Part shown: positions 11,401 to 23,361 of the stretch, in pieces | Layout: every line of letters starts with the position of its first letter | How positions within the stretch are numbered: the stretch's first letter is position 1 | DNA from: Armigeres subalbatus | Taxonomy: Eukaryota; Arthropoda; Insecta; Diptera; Culicidae | Length of the DNA: 64,000 bases | Assembly (NCBI RefSeq): GCF_024139115.2 | Contig: NC_085140.1 | Coordinates: 292,607,293 to 292,671,292, forward strand | Direction of reading: 5' to 3' | Position numbers and translations under genes: made by a program | Notes under the pieces: generated by a model | What the model was told of the DNA's origin: nothing | What the model saw: the letters and a program-made list of their open reading frames with translations, nothing else | The model's database searches: none

Positions 11401-11826
11401 TTTCGGGATAACACCAGATCTCGACGTTTCATGGTGATTTTGCTTGTCAATTTTTTGTCATCTCAAACATTTTTGGCCTAATCAAGAAAAGGATACGGAA
11501 GCTAACGAATAGTAATTTGCAAATCGATACTGACGAAGAGCTGGAGAATTCATATTCACGGTTGCTGTGGAAGCATATAGAGAAGTTTTTCGTTTTAATT
11601 TTATTCAATTTTCACTTCTCTCCTTATTTTCTTATTTCAACATACCTACATTTAACATAGATATAAATAGCTTAACTTTATTTGAATTTGTTCCTCCTCC
11701 AATACATATTTTTTTTAATTTAATATCTTATTCATTACAAATCAAATAAATCGATTAAATATCAATTTAAAGATAGATTATTTTCATTTAGTCTCACGCA
11801 TAACTATTGAGTAAAAATTATATAAA
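11401..11826. other. AT-rich lead-in to the OTU LINE
   Basis: Contains 'accagatctcgacgtttcat', also present near 21440-21462 (a dispersed fragment). The rest is AT-rich and may be the 5' UTR of the LINE that follows. No ORF supported. Confidence 0.35.
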
Positions 11827-12743
11827 ATGATTGGTATTATTGTTAATAAAAAGTGGACCACAGAAGAGTCCTTTTTTTGGCCAGAAAAACGGATACTCAG
11901 TGTTCAAAAATTCAACGACAGACTTAATTTAGTTGACACGATCATGGAGCAGGCAAAATTTAGAGTGGGATGTGACAATATTTTAAGTGAAGATATCATG
12001 GAATTGAATTCAATTATATTTGATTACATTTTAATTAATCGAGACAATGTTATACAAAATTATGAAGTTAAAATGGTAGAAAATTTTCAACAAGGAATGC
12101 AACTTTTTGAACAATACGTTTCTTTGATTTCTGATGGTGAACGAGTTTTGGTACTGAAATACTTTGGATAATTGCGGAGATTCTTGAATGTCCAGTGTAC
12201 GTTTTCAAAGATAAAATGAGGAAATATTCTTATGGTGAACGTTTTAAAATGAAGAAATTAGTCATTTGGATTTCTTTATCACATCCGACGGATATATTGA
12301 AAACATATTAGAAATAAAAGGATATCAAAAGATCAACACATTCGATGAATTACAGATACAAAAATAAAATACACTCATCAGATCATATACAAGATCAAAC
12401 CCCATATGAAATCATCGACACACAGGCATTTAATTCAAAATATCTTTTTATTGATTCTGAGTCAGGAGATGAAACTCTTAAAGTGCTTTTAATAAATGAG
12501 GACGATAAAGAATTGGAAAATGCTATTCTAGAACGAGTTAATCAGGACAATCAAGACTCTAATCCAAGAAACAAAAAAATTGTTGAGGATTTTTTTAATG
12601 GTTTAAGAATTCAGGGACAAGATATCAATCAGTTGAATTTGATTACTCAAAAACTCGGTGAATTGGCATTGAAACTAAATAAAGAATTTATAATCTATCG
12701 AAAACATGGCGAGGAGATAGTGCTAGGTGTAACCGAAAAATAA
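11827..12743 (+). pseudogene. N-terminal ORFs of the OTU LINE, unknown function
   Basis: Two open stretches, 11827-12171 (114 codons, starts MIGIIVNKKW) and 12345-12743 (132 codons, starts MNYRYKNK), are separated by frame changes. Acidic and Asn/Ile-rich; no motif recognised. They lead directly into the OTU-like segment on the same strand, so they are probably the same ancestral ORF. Confidence 0.5.
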
Positions 12744-12924
12744 TCAAAAGAAAAGAATGTAAACTATTTTTGTCTGAGGAGCAGGGAAAGATACATTTCG
12801 ACGTGGTCATTGAAAGCAAAGAAATAGTTAGATACAACTGGATAAACATAATAGACCGTTTTGCTACAGACATATGTACATCAAAACAAGGAGAATTTGT
12901 ACACATTTGTTCATCCACAACTAG

Positions 12925-13344
12925 AAGGCATTCTTAAAATAAAAACAATAGAAGGAGATGGTAATTGTATGATAAGATCAATACTAGATCAACTGAGTGA
13001 ACAATATCACATATCTTATGTCAGACCATAACGTTAAAAATTGAGAAAATTTATCGCTGATTATATTTATCAGAAAAGAGTACAATTTGAGGATTTTATG
13101 TTTTGATTATAAAAGATCCAGATGAGGAGACTTCGAAATCGGATTGGAAAGGATGAGAGAAAATGGCAGATGGTTGGGACATGAGGCATTATTAGCAGCA
13201 ACTTTGATATTGGAATTAACTATAAAAATAACTGGAAAAGATGGGCAAATCAACATAATAGGAGAAGCTTACGCTAATAACGGAGATAGCTTAATATCTT
13301 TCATACAAGGAGAAGTTGATCAAAATCACTACTTGATAGTATAA
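12925..13344 (+). pseudogene. OTU-like cysteine protease segment of the LINE
   Basis: IEGDGNCMIRSIL at about 12948-12986 carries the OTU signature GDGNC, with the nucleophile Cys codon at 12966-12968. About 360 nt later, MRENGRWLGHEALLAATLIL matches the usual 'M...G.W.G..EL.A....' OTU segment, and NHYLIV supplies the catalytic His (13327-13329). A stop near 13028 and frame changes show decay. OTU proteins are deubiquitinase-like cysteine proteases; what they do for a retrotransposon is not known to me. Confidence 0.68.
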
Positions 13345-13609
13345 TAACTTATCGAGATAATATAGAAAACAATTCTAACGCAATCAATAATACAGAAATG
13401 CAGATTGAAGAATTATAGAAAACAATAAAATCAACAACACAGGAAAGAAAACAAGTCATTACACAGATAAAAACAAAAGAAAGTGCTGATAATAAAACAA
13501 CATCATGCAGCATTATAGCAGAAGGAATGTTGAACAATAAAACAGAAAACTCAATTGACTTCCCACTTACAAAAAAGGACAATTCTTTAGCCTCAAGTAG
13601 TAGAAAGCT

Positions 13610-14570
13610 ACACTGAAACTAGCTAAGTTGAATATTAGAGGTGTAGAAACAGTAGGAAAAGAGATGAGATTAGACGAGAGACTTTAATGACCTTACAATA
13701 TTGATATAGCTGTGCACTACAGGAAGTTAATACTATAGGGAGACAAGTTATTATTACCAGAAAATTATGTATGGAAGGTGGCTGATAATCATGTAAATAA
13801 AACAAGAGGATTAGCATTAGTTACAAGAAAACACATTGATGTAAAAATATTGTCAGTTTCGCTGGTAACAAAATGCGCCGATCACTTTTTAAGCACCTTT
13901 AAAATCGTCGCCAATATCATTATTTTCAATCTGTGGTAGTTCAAAGCCAAATTATGAAAATATGCATGAAAAATGGTTACACTAAATTTCGGGAAATAAA
14001 TGTGAATATTGAAATCAAACAATTTTGTTCACAGTTGATCTGACAGATCTTATGGCCATTTTTGCTGGCGACGATTTCGGCGACGATTTGCTTTGCGACG
14101 AATTCAAATCGTCGCGGCCGATAAGGTGGGACATTGATAATATTCTCATTATAATCAATGTTCATGCACCTAATAAACAACAGAGTTCTTTTTTGTTATG
14201 AAACTTAATGAGATTGCATCAAACATAAAGGATAGTAGACATTTAATAATTATTGGAGACTTTAATGCTCAATTGAGTACCAAATGATTTAGAAAGGTGA
14301 GGATAAGAAAATAATAGGGAGAAAGTTGGGACGCATGGAAATATGCACAACGACAATGGGGAGCTTTTCAAACTCTTTCTTCCATACAACTAGATTGAAA
14401 ATGTGTCATCAAAAATAGGGTTTTGGAACGACCACAACATGGAGAAGTGGAAATAAATATAGTCAAATTGATCATGTTTCCAATTCCAACAAAACTAATT
14501 TTTAGAATTAGGTTCGTCAAAGGTTATTGGACTCCTATTAGTTCTGATCATAAACTAATCTTGGTAGGAA
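13610..14570 (+). pseudogene. APE-type endonuclease of the OTU LINE, interrupted
   Basis: Blocks in order: LAKLNIRGV (near 13620), LQEVN (near 13720), KTRGLALVTRKHIDVK (near 13800), then an insertion, INVHAPN (near 14155), IIIGDFNAQ (near 14242), SQIDHV (near 14462) and SSDHKLIL (near 14540). These are the core motifs of LINE apurinic-type endonucleases that nick the target. Stops are frequent. Confidence 0.72.
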
Positions 14571-14851
14571 TATTATCAATTTCCCACCTTATCGGCCGCG
14601 ACGATTTGAAATCGTCGCAAAGCAAATCGTCGCCAGCAAAAATGGTCATAAGATCTGTCAGATCAACTGTGAACAAAAATTATTTGATTTCAATAATCAC
14701 ATTATTTCCAGAAGTTTAGTACTATTTTTCATACATATTTTCATAATTAGTGAAACTTTGAACTAGCATAGATTGAAAATAATGATATTAACGACGATTT
14801 TAAAGGTGCTTACAAAAGTGATCGGCGCGTTTGTTACTAGTAGAAACTGAC
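13851..14851. repeat. Pair of inverted repeats, arms about 290 bp, inside the endonuclease
   Basis: Left arm about 13851-14146, right arm about 14567-14851. They are near-identical in inverted orientation, including gtaacaaa, gcgccgatcac, the internal caaatcgtcg motifs and cgcggccgataaggtggga. The 420 bp between them is LINE endonuclease sequence, so this looks like two copies of one MITE inserted in opposite directions, or a foldback that captured LINE DNA. Confidence 0.7.
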
Positions 14852-15399
14852 GTAATAGTAATGCAGAAAACAGTTCCACAAAAATTCAGCTGAAAAGAAC
14901 AAACAAAAATTAACATTGATTTACTAAAAAAAGACAAGAAGATACAGGAGAAATATCAAGAAGTATTAAAATCTATTCCTAATCCCGGAAATAACGAAAG
15001 ACAGTTCAATTGAAGAATGCTACTCAAGATTTAACTGTAAAAAATACGAAGGGCTGCGAATAAATCAGTTAGAACATCAAAGACTCCTAGTACCCCGAAA
15101 AGAAGGAAAGCATTTGATCGCTTAAAAAAGCAATAAAAATATCTAGTCAGTTTCAGACAATCAAATATACAAATATAGAATTGGGTAATAGAAGACAAAA
15201 TTTAATATCATAAAAAGAACATAAAGAAAAGGAAATAAAGAGATTTTTCACAAACCTAAAGTGATTTTGACGTAGGGCAACGCATTAGGAAAACACACAT
15301 TTTTTGAGAGGGTTTTTAAAAATAAACGGAAAATTAGGGCTAATATTAGTACAACAACTTGGGAACAGATTTTAGAGAAAAGAAAGTGAAAGGTCCGAA

Positions 15400-17060
15400 A
15401 TACAATTTTGTCCTTAACAAGGATTATACTCCGTTACAGGAGCCGCCTTCATCAGAAGAAATTATAAATATAATAAAAACTCAGGTCAAGGAAAAGCGGC
15501 TGGTCCCTGATCACATATATATGGAATACATAAAAAATGCAGATAGGGACACTTTAGAATCACTTATTAAAATATATACAAAAGTATATATGGATAACGA
15601 ATTGCCAAGTGAATGGCTCAAATCGACTCAAATTCCCATACCAAAAAACCAAACGCAATTCTAAAGCAGACGATTTTAGAAGAATTTCTTTATGTAACAT
15701 AGTACATATATAAAATTTATGCGGAAATGGTTAGTAAAACAGTTAACTATATATGCAGGTGAGCCAGATTTATATCAAGCAGCATTTACAAATAACAGAT
15801 CAACTGATGATCATATATTTGTAACTTCAGGAAATTATATGGAAGAATATTGGAATGCGGAAAAAGAATTAGTATATAATTGCTCCAGATATTAAAAAGC
15901 GTTCGATACAGTCAAAATTCAGAATCTAAGAGACATATTATTAAATCTAGGTGTACCGTCAAGATTAGTCGATAGGGTCATTGCATGCATGAAGAATAGA
16001 CTGGCCCAGATTAGTATGGGGAGAAAAAAATGTTGTCTAATTCCACGGGGCACCCCCCAGGATTGTGTCTTTGGGTGAGAAAATCAATCTCTGAAAATTT
16101 CAAGCTCAATCGCTTGTTGCATAAGCTGGCGCATTTGATTTGAAGTTTGTTATGGGGATCTCAGCCCAAATGTATAGGAGAAATACCCCTCCGTCCACTC
16201 ATTCGATCTGGAAATTGGTTCTGATTGCTCCGATTTGACCTCAAATTGCAAAAACGGCAGTTGGTATGTTACAGAACAATTTCACAGAACATTGCATGAT
16301 GATTAAATGAACTTTTATAGTTTTCGGCTGATTTATTAGGAGCTGATTTGTGTATTTTTGGATTTTTGATCGAATCGCATCAGCCGAAACCTATATAAAG
16401 TTCATTTTAATCATCATATAATGTTCTGTGAAATTGTTCTGTAGCATACCAACTGCCGTTTTGCAATTCTGAGGTCCAATCGAGCAATCAGAGACCAATT
16501 TCGAATCGAATGAGTGATGGAGGTGTATTTTTCCTATACATTTTTGGCTGAAATCCCCATACAAACTTCAAATCAAATGCGCCAGCTTAATGCAACAAAG
16601 CGATGGTGAGCTGAAATTTTCAGAGATTGATTTTCTCACCCAAAGACACAATCCTGGGGAATTGCCCGTACTGGAATTAGACCAACTTTTTTGTTTCCTG
16701 GGTGATCTAATGAAGAATGAAGTTGACCTGAAGTTTTATGGAACAATCAATTATCGGGTGAAATTAGAAGAGAAAAAAGATATAAAACAAGGGATGTCCA
16801 CTATCTCCTTTCTTTGTTTAACTATATTATACAAAATGTTATTCGTAAAATTATTTCAAAAATTCAGAGAAACTAAGATTACTGGATATAAATTTACGCT
16901 TAGAAAGTACCATTAATTCTAGCGTGTTGCGGATGATTTACTTATAATTGCAAATAGCAAAGAAGAATTAGAAAAATATTAAAAGTACTTGTAGATCAAT
17001 TAGCAGAAGTAGGTCTGACACTAAATCATACAAAATGCCAAGTATTATTGAGGTTACGCA
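15400..17060 (+). pseudogene. Reverse transcriptase of the OTU LINE, interrupted
   Basis: RT blocks: YTPLQEPPSSEEIINIIKTQ, DNELPSEWLKSTQIPIPK (thumb and finger region), AAFTNNRSTDDHIF, FDTVKIQNLRDILLNLGVPS, then a 712-bp insertion, INYRVKLEEKKDIKQGMST and VADDLLIIAN (catalytic ADD box near 16930). Multiple stops. Order and spacing after removal of the insertion fit a LINE RT. Confidence 0.75.
15998..16709. mobile_element. 712-bp palindromic insertion with 9-bp duplication
   Basis: Two arms of about 310 bp in inverted orientation meet in a loop of about 50 bp near 16330-16380. The arms share the tgtgtctttgggtgagaaaa, tgcgccag and aacatt..gttctgtgaaatt segments. atgaagaat occurs on both sides (15989-15997 and 16710-16718). 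The element interrupts the RT of the OTU LINE between the segments ending GVPSRLVDRVIACMKN and beginning VDLKFYGTINY. Confidence 0.72.
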
Positions 17061-17830
17061 AATAATAAAGCAAGATTACCCTAAAACCACATAATACTAA
17101 ATGGCATACAATTCGATGTATGAAAAAATTAAATGTTTAGAATTTGTTTATCATTACATTAGACAGAAAATCTACTAATAGTTCAAGATGTAGAAGTACA
17201 TATAAAACAAAGCCGAACAGTGATAGAATTCTGCAAACAATTTAAGCCCTCGTAGGAATTAAGTAGCTTATATACAAAACGAACAGCAATCAATAATCCA
17301 TATGGAACAAAAGTAGCGGTGCTTACTAAAAAAAGCAGAATATCAATAGTTAATTATGAGAAATCAATTCTGAGGCCATATTCAATAATTGTTCAAGGCC
17401 GGATGGTTTTGAGAGTTTAATTCAAGAAAGATATTAGAGGAAAACAATAATGAGGAAAGTTAGAGGTTGGTAGAATTAGCTACTACGGCCATATATTGAG
17501 AAGAGAGGATAATCATCCAATCAAGTTAACCTATAAACTAAAACTAAAAAAAGAAAAAAGGAAGACCAAGCATAACATGGGTAGGAATGCTGAGATGATT
17601 TGATTAAATAGGTATAATAACATTAGTATTGTAGAATGGGAAACATGTGGCTAAAAGATAGGGATAAAATAAAGAATAAGCCAGAAGTAATATATAAAGA
17701 AACGTAAAACGAAATTTCGATGGGAAGCTTCTTCAGAAGATAAACCAACAAAGGTGTGAATACAAGCACTGGAAGAAAAAAACATGATTATGGGTAGGCT
17801 AAATTAAGATCTAAACACAACTACACATCT

Positions 17831-19990
17831 ACAAAACAACTGAAGCGTTCACTATACAAATTTCAGATATCTACTGTAGAGTCCTATAAGAAGAGTAACG
17901 TCATGTGCCACGTTTGACAGGTCTCCTGCTCGTTTGGAACGCGCATTTGTATGGAACTGACAGACGATTCTGTTCCAATTCTGACACTTGACGACACTGT
18001 TATTATAGTCACTGTAATCTACTGGTATCGATATTCAAATAAGGCTTGGACCCACTTTATCAAATATTAGGCGTTTAAGCCATATCATTCTTCTCAAACA
18101 ACAGAGATCCTGGTTGTAGGTTGCTACGTTATAAACTTACTGTTTAATCCTAATAATTATTATCGATATTTTATATTTTGCAGCAATAACCTTATATAAC
18201 ATAATTTTGATAAGTTTATATTCTTCTAATCTTGATTTTTACCATCATATTTTGTAATTGAGTTTGGTAAAGATTGGATGATTATTTCTCTTCTTAGAAA
18301 TTTATGACTATTATAATGTTGGATGAATATTTTAAAATAAATCTAAATAAATTAGGAAGGTTTAATCGTGTTTTGACTTTTAAGAAAAATCAATTGGGTT
18401 GTAAACAAATACTGTAATTATGTTTTATTATTGTTATAAAAGTAAATAGTATTTGGATGTTTTTATTCATTTGGGCAATTTATTATTTAAAATTGAATTG
18501 ATATTTAATTATTATGAATTAATTATCTTGCAAGAACAACATATAACTCGTGTGACTACTTGACCTCTTGGGTGATAACATGTTTCATTACGGTTGGTGT
18601 CTTGGATGAACAAAGTAGAACTTTGCTTCCAGTCAGTGCAGCAATGACGCTCCTGAAAGTATAGATCCTATTTCAAGCATTTTCTTAAATCTAGGAGGAG
18701 AACAACTGCAATCGCCAATTGGATCTATAAACAATAAAGCAATTATCCTGCAAGGTTTCCAGAAGCAGAAAAAAAATAAAAGCGAAATAAATGATTCCGC
18801 TTGCAACAGAGGAGTAGAAATATCGCGTTTTATCAGTCCCGAGAAAATGTATTTCCAAAAGTAAAACGTGTGAACCTTCATGTATTCATATGTTAAAAGT
18901 AGATTTCGAACTGTGGTTTTAGAAGTGAAGTGTTGGAGATCCAATCTTTCAAGAATACCGACGAAAAAAAGAAAGAAGATAATTGTAATAGATGGATTTT
19001 ATTATGTTTTGCATTTGACTAATCGCCATTCGCGTTGGACTAACAGCGCATAGTCGCTTTTCTTGTACGGGCTGGAAATTAGTAAGCGGGATCCCGTTCA
19101 TTCGTTGCGGATTGTAGAGTGATCAATCCAGCTCAAGTGTCAGCTAAGGCCCGCCTTTAGAGGCAAACAAACGGAGGGGAGTGAAGTTATCTAATAAGTT
19201 TAACGAAACTTACCCGACAGTCGCCCAAAACCCATACTTTGGACAGAATCCGAACCGAGAATTAGTAGCTTTCCTTTAGTCCTCGCCAGGTGAATCGGAA
19301 AGGAACGTGAAGCCGGGTCGAAGGGAAAGTGGGCTACTAAATCGTGGAAATGGGTTTTCCAGACGCTCTTGGGGAATACAAGTCGGAAGCCACTCACTCC
19401 GCACCTTTAATTCGGCCATTTTGCACAAGAGCTCAAGATGCCATCTTGTGAAGCAGCGATCGACACTGGTGAGCCACCGGTAACTTGAGGTTTATGGAAA
19501 CCTTGTAATTATGATCATAGAAAGTTCATCGTAAACCAGATATGCCCATTTAGTTTATTGTCCAATCCGAATGAACTCGTTTATATTAATAAAAGTTGAA
19601 TTAAATTGTCTGGATCTCAATTGATTTCATTTTCAGCAATTCCGTTCATACCACAATGTTCTAGTACGTTCTCAGTCATTTCATTGGTAGATCGTTTTTC
19701 TTTTTTTTTTTTTTTAAGGCTTCTATTCCTCTACGGTAAGCGAGAATCGGGTTGATGGGAATACGATAGGCAACCAGGGAAAAGGAAAGCAGTTATTGTT
19801 TTCTGTTGATTTGAAAAATGGTTTGAAATATTCAGAATATCCTGTCAGCAACCATTCGAGGATTGTAAAATATATAGATTAAAAGTCTCTCATATGCGAG
19901 AGTGGCGATTAAGCCACCAAAGTCATTTAACACATCAAACTATTTTGCGAACGGTTACACCATGTTTTTATGATGTTGCTGAGTATGACT
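17831..19990. other. AT-rich spacer; GC-richer block at 19040-19480
   Basis: 17880-18010 has a tgacagg...ctgacaga...acactt block resembling a decayed MITE. 19040-19480 is GC-richer, with no ORF or repeat I recognise; it might be an LTR remnant. The rest is AT-rich with no gene seen. Confidence 0.35.
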
Positions 19991-20027
19991 TTCAGCATTG
20001 AGTTTTCTTAGTCGTTGATATTGTAAA

Positions 20028-20117
20028 GCTACGAAAGTTTTATATATAATATAAATATATACACAATAGTAAATATGCTACGAAAGTTTTATATATAATA
20101 TAAATATATACACAATA
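20028..20117. repeat. Two tandem copies of a 49-bp unit
   Basis: gctacgaaagttttatatat...acacaata (41 bp) is repeated exactly at 20028-20068 and 20077-20117. Identity over these bases implies a recent duplication in otherwise decayed AT-rich DNA. Confidence 0.85.
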
Positions 20118-20952
20118 AATGGCATATATAAATGGTAAATGTAGGAAACCTACAGTGAATATAAATATATAAACTATAATCTTTAATAATCATTACATGA
20201 AAAAAAAAAAAAAAAGAATGAAAATTTTGAAATTTGAAATTTTTAATATTTCTTTTTAATTTACACATATGTTCAGTGAATTCAAAATGATTTCTCATGG
20301 CGGTTTAGGATGTAGACTTGCTTTTAAAACATTTTTCTTGCATTCTTATAGAATTTTGGTCCTCTTTGCTTTTGTATGATCCTATGTTATTTGACGTTTA
20401 GAAACTCAGTGTCCTTTTTACAAAAGAAGTTTAATTAAAACATATAAGCAAACACTTTGCATAATTTGTCATTTCATATTAAGTGTAGAGACGAATGTAT
20501 ATCAAAAGCAATACACGTCACGTCCTCTTACATATATTATAGCATTACAAAGCTATTGTCCTTTTTTTTTATTAAATAACAATCCTTAAATATAGTTGTC
20601 ATCACGTTTATAAATACTTCAATCATCATGATAAAAAAAATAGTATCAGAAAAAAAAAAGTTAACAGATAAAAAAAAAGTAAACAGAAAAAAAAAATGAT
20701 TGTGAAAAAAAATAAGAATACATATTCATTTTAATCAAGACGCTCACGTAATTACCTATGATACTGCCATCTGTCCTGTTATTTCATCTTTTCAGAAATC
20801 TGTCTGTTTTGCAATTTATCCAAGAATATTCCGAACTATTGGTTTTCCATCTCTGAAGACAGCACAAATCTAAAACTAGCTGATGTTGAAGAAAGGTCCT
20901 CCCTCATCCAGGATATACGAATTAAAACTTGGTGAGAGAATTCCATTATACA
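20118..20952. other. AT-rich spacer with A-tracts
   Basis: Contains repeated poly-A runs of 7-15 bases (20200-20215 and 20632-20710). No coding or repeat family recognised. Confidence 0.4.

Positions 20953-20954
<2 letters not shown>

Positions 20955-21016
<62 letters not shown>
20955..21016. repeat. (AT)n microsatellite
   Basis: Uninterrupted AT dinucleotide run of about 60 bp starting after 'tacatg'. Any ORF through it is low complexity. Confidence 0.95.
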
Positions 21017-21017
<1 letters not shown>

Positions 21018-21021
<4 letters not shown>

Positions 21022-21560
21022 TTTCCCAAATTATATGACCACTGACAAAAAAAAAAAAAGAAAAAAAACCCATCAGGGCATCCGATTGAAGCGATTTGGA
21101 TAGGAAGAGTGGAATCGCCAACTTCCTATTGTTAACATCTCGTGGATAAAGGGCGGGCTCTTCTCCCCATCTATTGGGTCAATCTGGGAAACGAGGGCTA
21201 GATTATAATTTTGTGTGTACGAACTTTCTTCTGGAAGGAGATTCTCCATTCATCCCGTGGATTCGCATAAGTGTCTTTGCTTATGGAACCACCCCACCCA
21301 TTTTGGCCCTTCATACAGGAGTTTGATGAAATACATACAATAGTATAATCATGATCAAATCGTTTGTCAGATATGGCCAGTGCTATCGGCAGGTGCCTTG
21401 CTACAATAGATGGTAGTATCATCATCATCATCATCATCAACACTAGATCTCGACGTTTCATGCATATCTAAGACATTTGACATCTAAAAAATTATCGATT
21501 TCGAAAAAATGTTCCAGTCTGAAACATTTTCTAAGTGCTAAAAATTCAATTTTATTGAAA
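21018..21560. other. Spacer, no gene seen
   Basis: Includes a short (atc)n run near 21419-21438 and the dispersed fragment 'cactagatctcgacgtttca' near 21440. Nothing else recognised. Confidence 0.4.
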
Positions 21561-21562
21561 AA

Positions 21563-21730
21563 CCCTGATTAATCCACCTAGCGGTGATGGTGCCTTTCTC
21601 GTGCATTATAAAAATAGTATTTTGGTCATTACTCTTGAGCCCATAGTCCGATCTGGCCAGTTTTCAATAGGAAACAATGGGAGAGTATTCTGCGTCGAAT
21701 GCAATTTATTGCGAGTAAATCGGTTCAGGT
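21563..21730 (+). repeat. Dispersed mosquito repeat (GCCTTTCTCG family), copy 2
   Basis: Reads ccctgattaatccacctagc, gtgcctttctcgtgcattat, and ttttcaataggaaacaatgg, matching the copies at 2730 and 31924. It directly abuts the MITE at 21734. Confidence 0.65.
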
Positions 21731-21733
21731 TAA

Positions 21734-21905
21734 GGCCCGATGCCCACGTAGCGTCTTTTCAACGCAGCGTGCACACAGCGTTAAAATAACGCAGTTGACG
21801 CTGACGCTGCGTTAACGCTTTTTTTTTTTTTTTCCGATATACACCTGCGTCTTTTTAACTCCGTGTGCACGCAGAATTGAAAAGACGCTACGTGGGCATC
21901 GAGCC
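21734..21905. mobile_element. 172-bp MITE, TAA target duplication
   Basis: The left end GGCCCGATGCCCACGTAGCG and the reverse complement of the right end GGCTCGATGCCCACGTAGCG are near-identical inverted repeats. TAA flanks both sides (21731-21733, 21906-21908). Consistent with PIF/Harbinger-type TWA insertion. Confidence 0.78.
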
Positions 21906-21908
21906 TAA

Positions 21909-23042
21909 TTCCGAAATTTTCCTTTACCACAGTACCACACCTCCCCCTCCCCACCTTGGGAAATTTTCAAAAAAGTCAAACTTTGACCGCTTCACGAAGT
22001 CCACTTACGAAGTCCGATTGAGCTAAAATTTTGCATAGGTACTTTTTTCGAGCACACTTTTGAGCACTACCCGTTTTTGAACTTCGAAAAGTCGTTCAGC
22101 TTACGAGCATCATCACTTGATAATGATTACCTTTATACATATTAATATTAAATGAAATAAGATGTTTAAATTTTGACAACAAGTGACATCTTTATCAAGT
22201 AATGTACCGATGTACGCTATTACTTAATAGGTTATTACACCAATTTTTATCATATTTGCAGATTGTAAGGGACGTTTGAGTTAATTTCTATCTATTTTTT
22301 TTGGTTACGTTTACATATGTTTAAGCCATGAATTAAAAGACAATTATTTTTTCAATATCCAATTCACATCTAATATTAGATAATATATTTACCAATTATT
22401 AAAAAAAAATACGGGCAGAAGTACAATGTTGTATAAGTAAAAGTAATTTTGATTACTATGGTTTAGCAGAAAGGCACAGCTTAAATCTATTTTATTTGTA
22501 TAAAAAATTTACAGTAAAAATGCTTTTTTAACCTGCGTTGCGTCAAAGGTTGACAAACAACCAATAATGCGTAATAATGCCTACCGGTAATTGCGATCTC
22601 ACTTTCCTAGCATCTCTATTTTAAAAAAATGACTAATCGTTTCATGTCCAGCAAATAAATAGTTAAAATATTTACAATCGATCGTTTTCTGTGTTTTTTT
22701 TTTGCTGTGAATTAAATCGTATTTTTCAGAAGAAAAATATATTTCTGGTCAAGAGTTTACATGATATCGATTTTTTTTATTATCACAATATTTTGAAATA
22801 TCCATTTCTATTGCCATTTGAATGCTAACAAAGTTAAGCCGATGTGTTCTGTAATCGTACAATGGCACTAAAGGAATTGAAATTGATCAATACGAGTGAA
22901 AATTAACGGTTTATAAGTACAAGCGATCGTTAGTTCAGTACTTATTGTTTGATTGCTAAATCTAAGAACAAGGTATAGTTCTCGTAACAATCACGCGGGA
23001 TCATATCCTTACTTTTTTGTTTTTGTTTTACCTCTCAATGAT
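21909..23042. other. AT-rich 3' flank of Myo31DF, no gene seen
   Basis: No coding exon recognised on either strand. 21930-22100 carries a sequence that looks like a dispersed repeat (cctccccctccccacc...aagtccgattgagct). The remainder is AT-rich. Confidence 0.4.
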
Positions 23043-23048
23043 TTTATT
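23043..23048 (-). promoter_or_regulatory. Myo31DF: Candidate polyadenylation signal of Myo31DF
   Basis: AATAAA on the minus strand, about 140 nt downstream of the stop codon in an AT-rich 3' UTR. It is the first canonical hexamer after the stop that I noticed. Assignment is by position only. Confidence 0.5.
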
Positions 23049-23186
23049 CAGTATTACAATGCATAAAAATACTGTTCTTATATTTAGTACATGCACGATT
23101 GCGTTATTTAACAGAATAAAAAAACAAATTAATTTTGTTCTTACAAAGTACACATGTATTCAACTCAACGATAGATACCTTTCGGA

Positions 23187-23361
23187 TTAAATCGCACTGC
23201 AGTACGACGAAGGAACCTTGAAAACGATTACAGCTCCGGAATGTTCGAATGCAGGCGTTTCGACGCCCGCGACGGCCTCCACGCTTAACGTGCGCATTTT
23301 GTTGCCTAACCGGAGCTGGAACGTCGGAGACACGGTCACCGGCAGGTCTTGATTGCACAAT
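23187..23361 (-). CDS. Myo31DF: Myo31DF last exon and stop codon
   Basis: 175 nt; acceptor ttcaag at 23362-23367 (minus strand). It encodes [20 protein letters not shown] to the C-terminal [11 protein letters not shown] and TAA at 23187-23189. The fly protein ends in a similar VPAAYCV-type sequence, which supports the end chosen. Confidence 0.92.

Larger units (their letters stand above)
11827..17830 (+). mobile_element. AT-rich degenerate LINE with OTU-like domain, endonuclease and RT
   Basis: On the plus strand, in order: unknown N-terminal ORFs (11827-12171, 12345-12743), an OTU-type cysteine-protease signature (12950-13341), an APE-type endonuclease (13610-14570, split by insertions), a reverse transcriptase (15400-17060, split by an insertion) and a C-terminal GRPSITWV basic motif (17550-17590). 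This order is that of one non-LTR element ORF2 with an added protease-like module. Numerous stops and frameshifts show it is dead. It is far more AT-rich than the other LINEs here. The ends are not sharply visible, and the right end at about 17830 is approximate. Confidence 0.72.

Noticed and set aside
20876..21121. ORF running through an IYIYIYIY repeat
   Set aside because: It is the (AT)n microsatellite translated.
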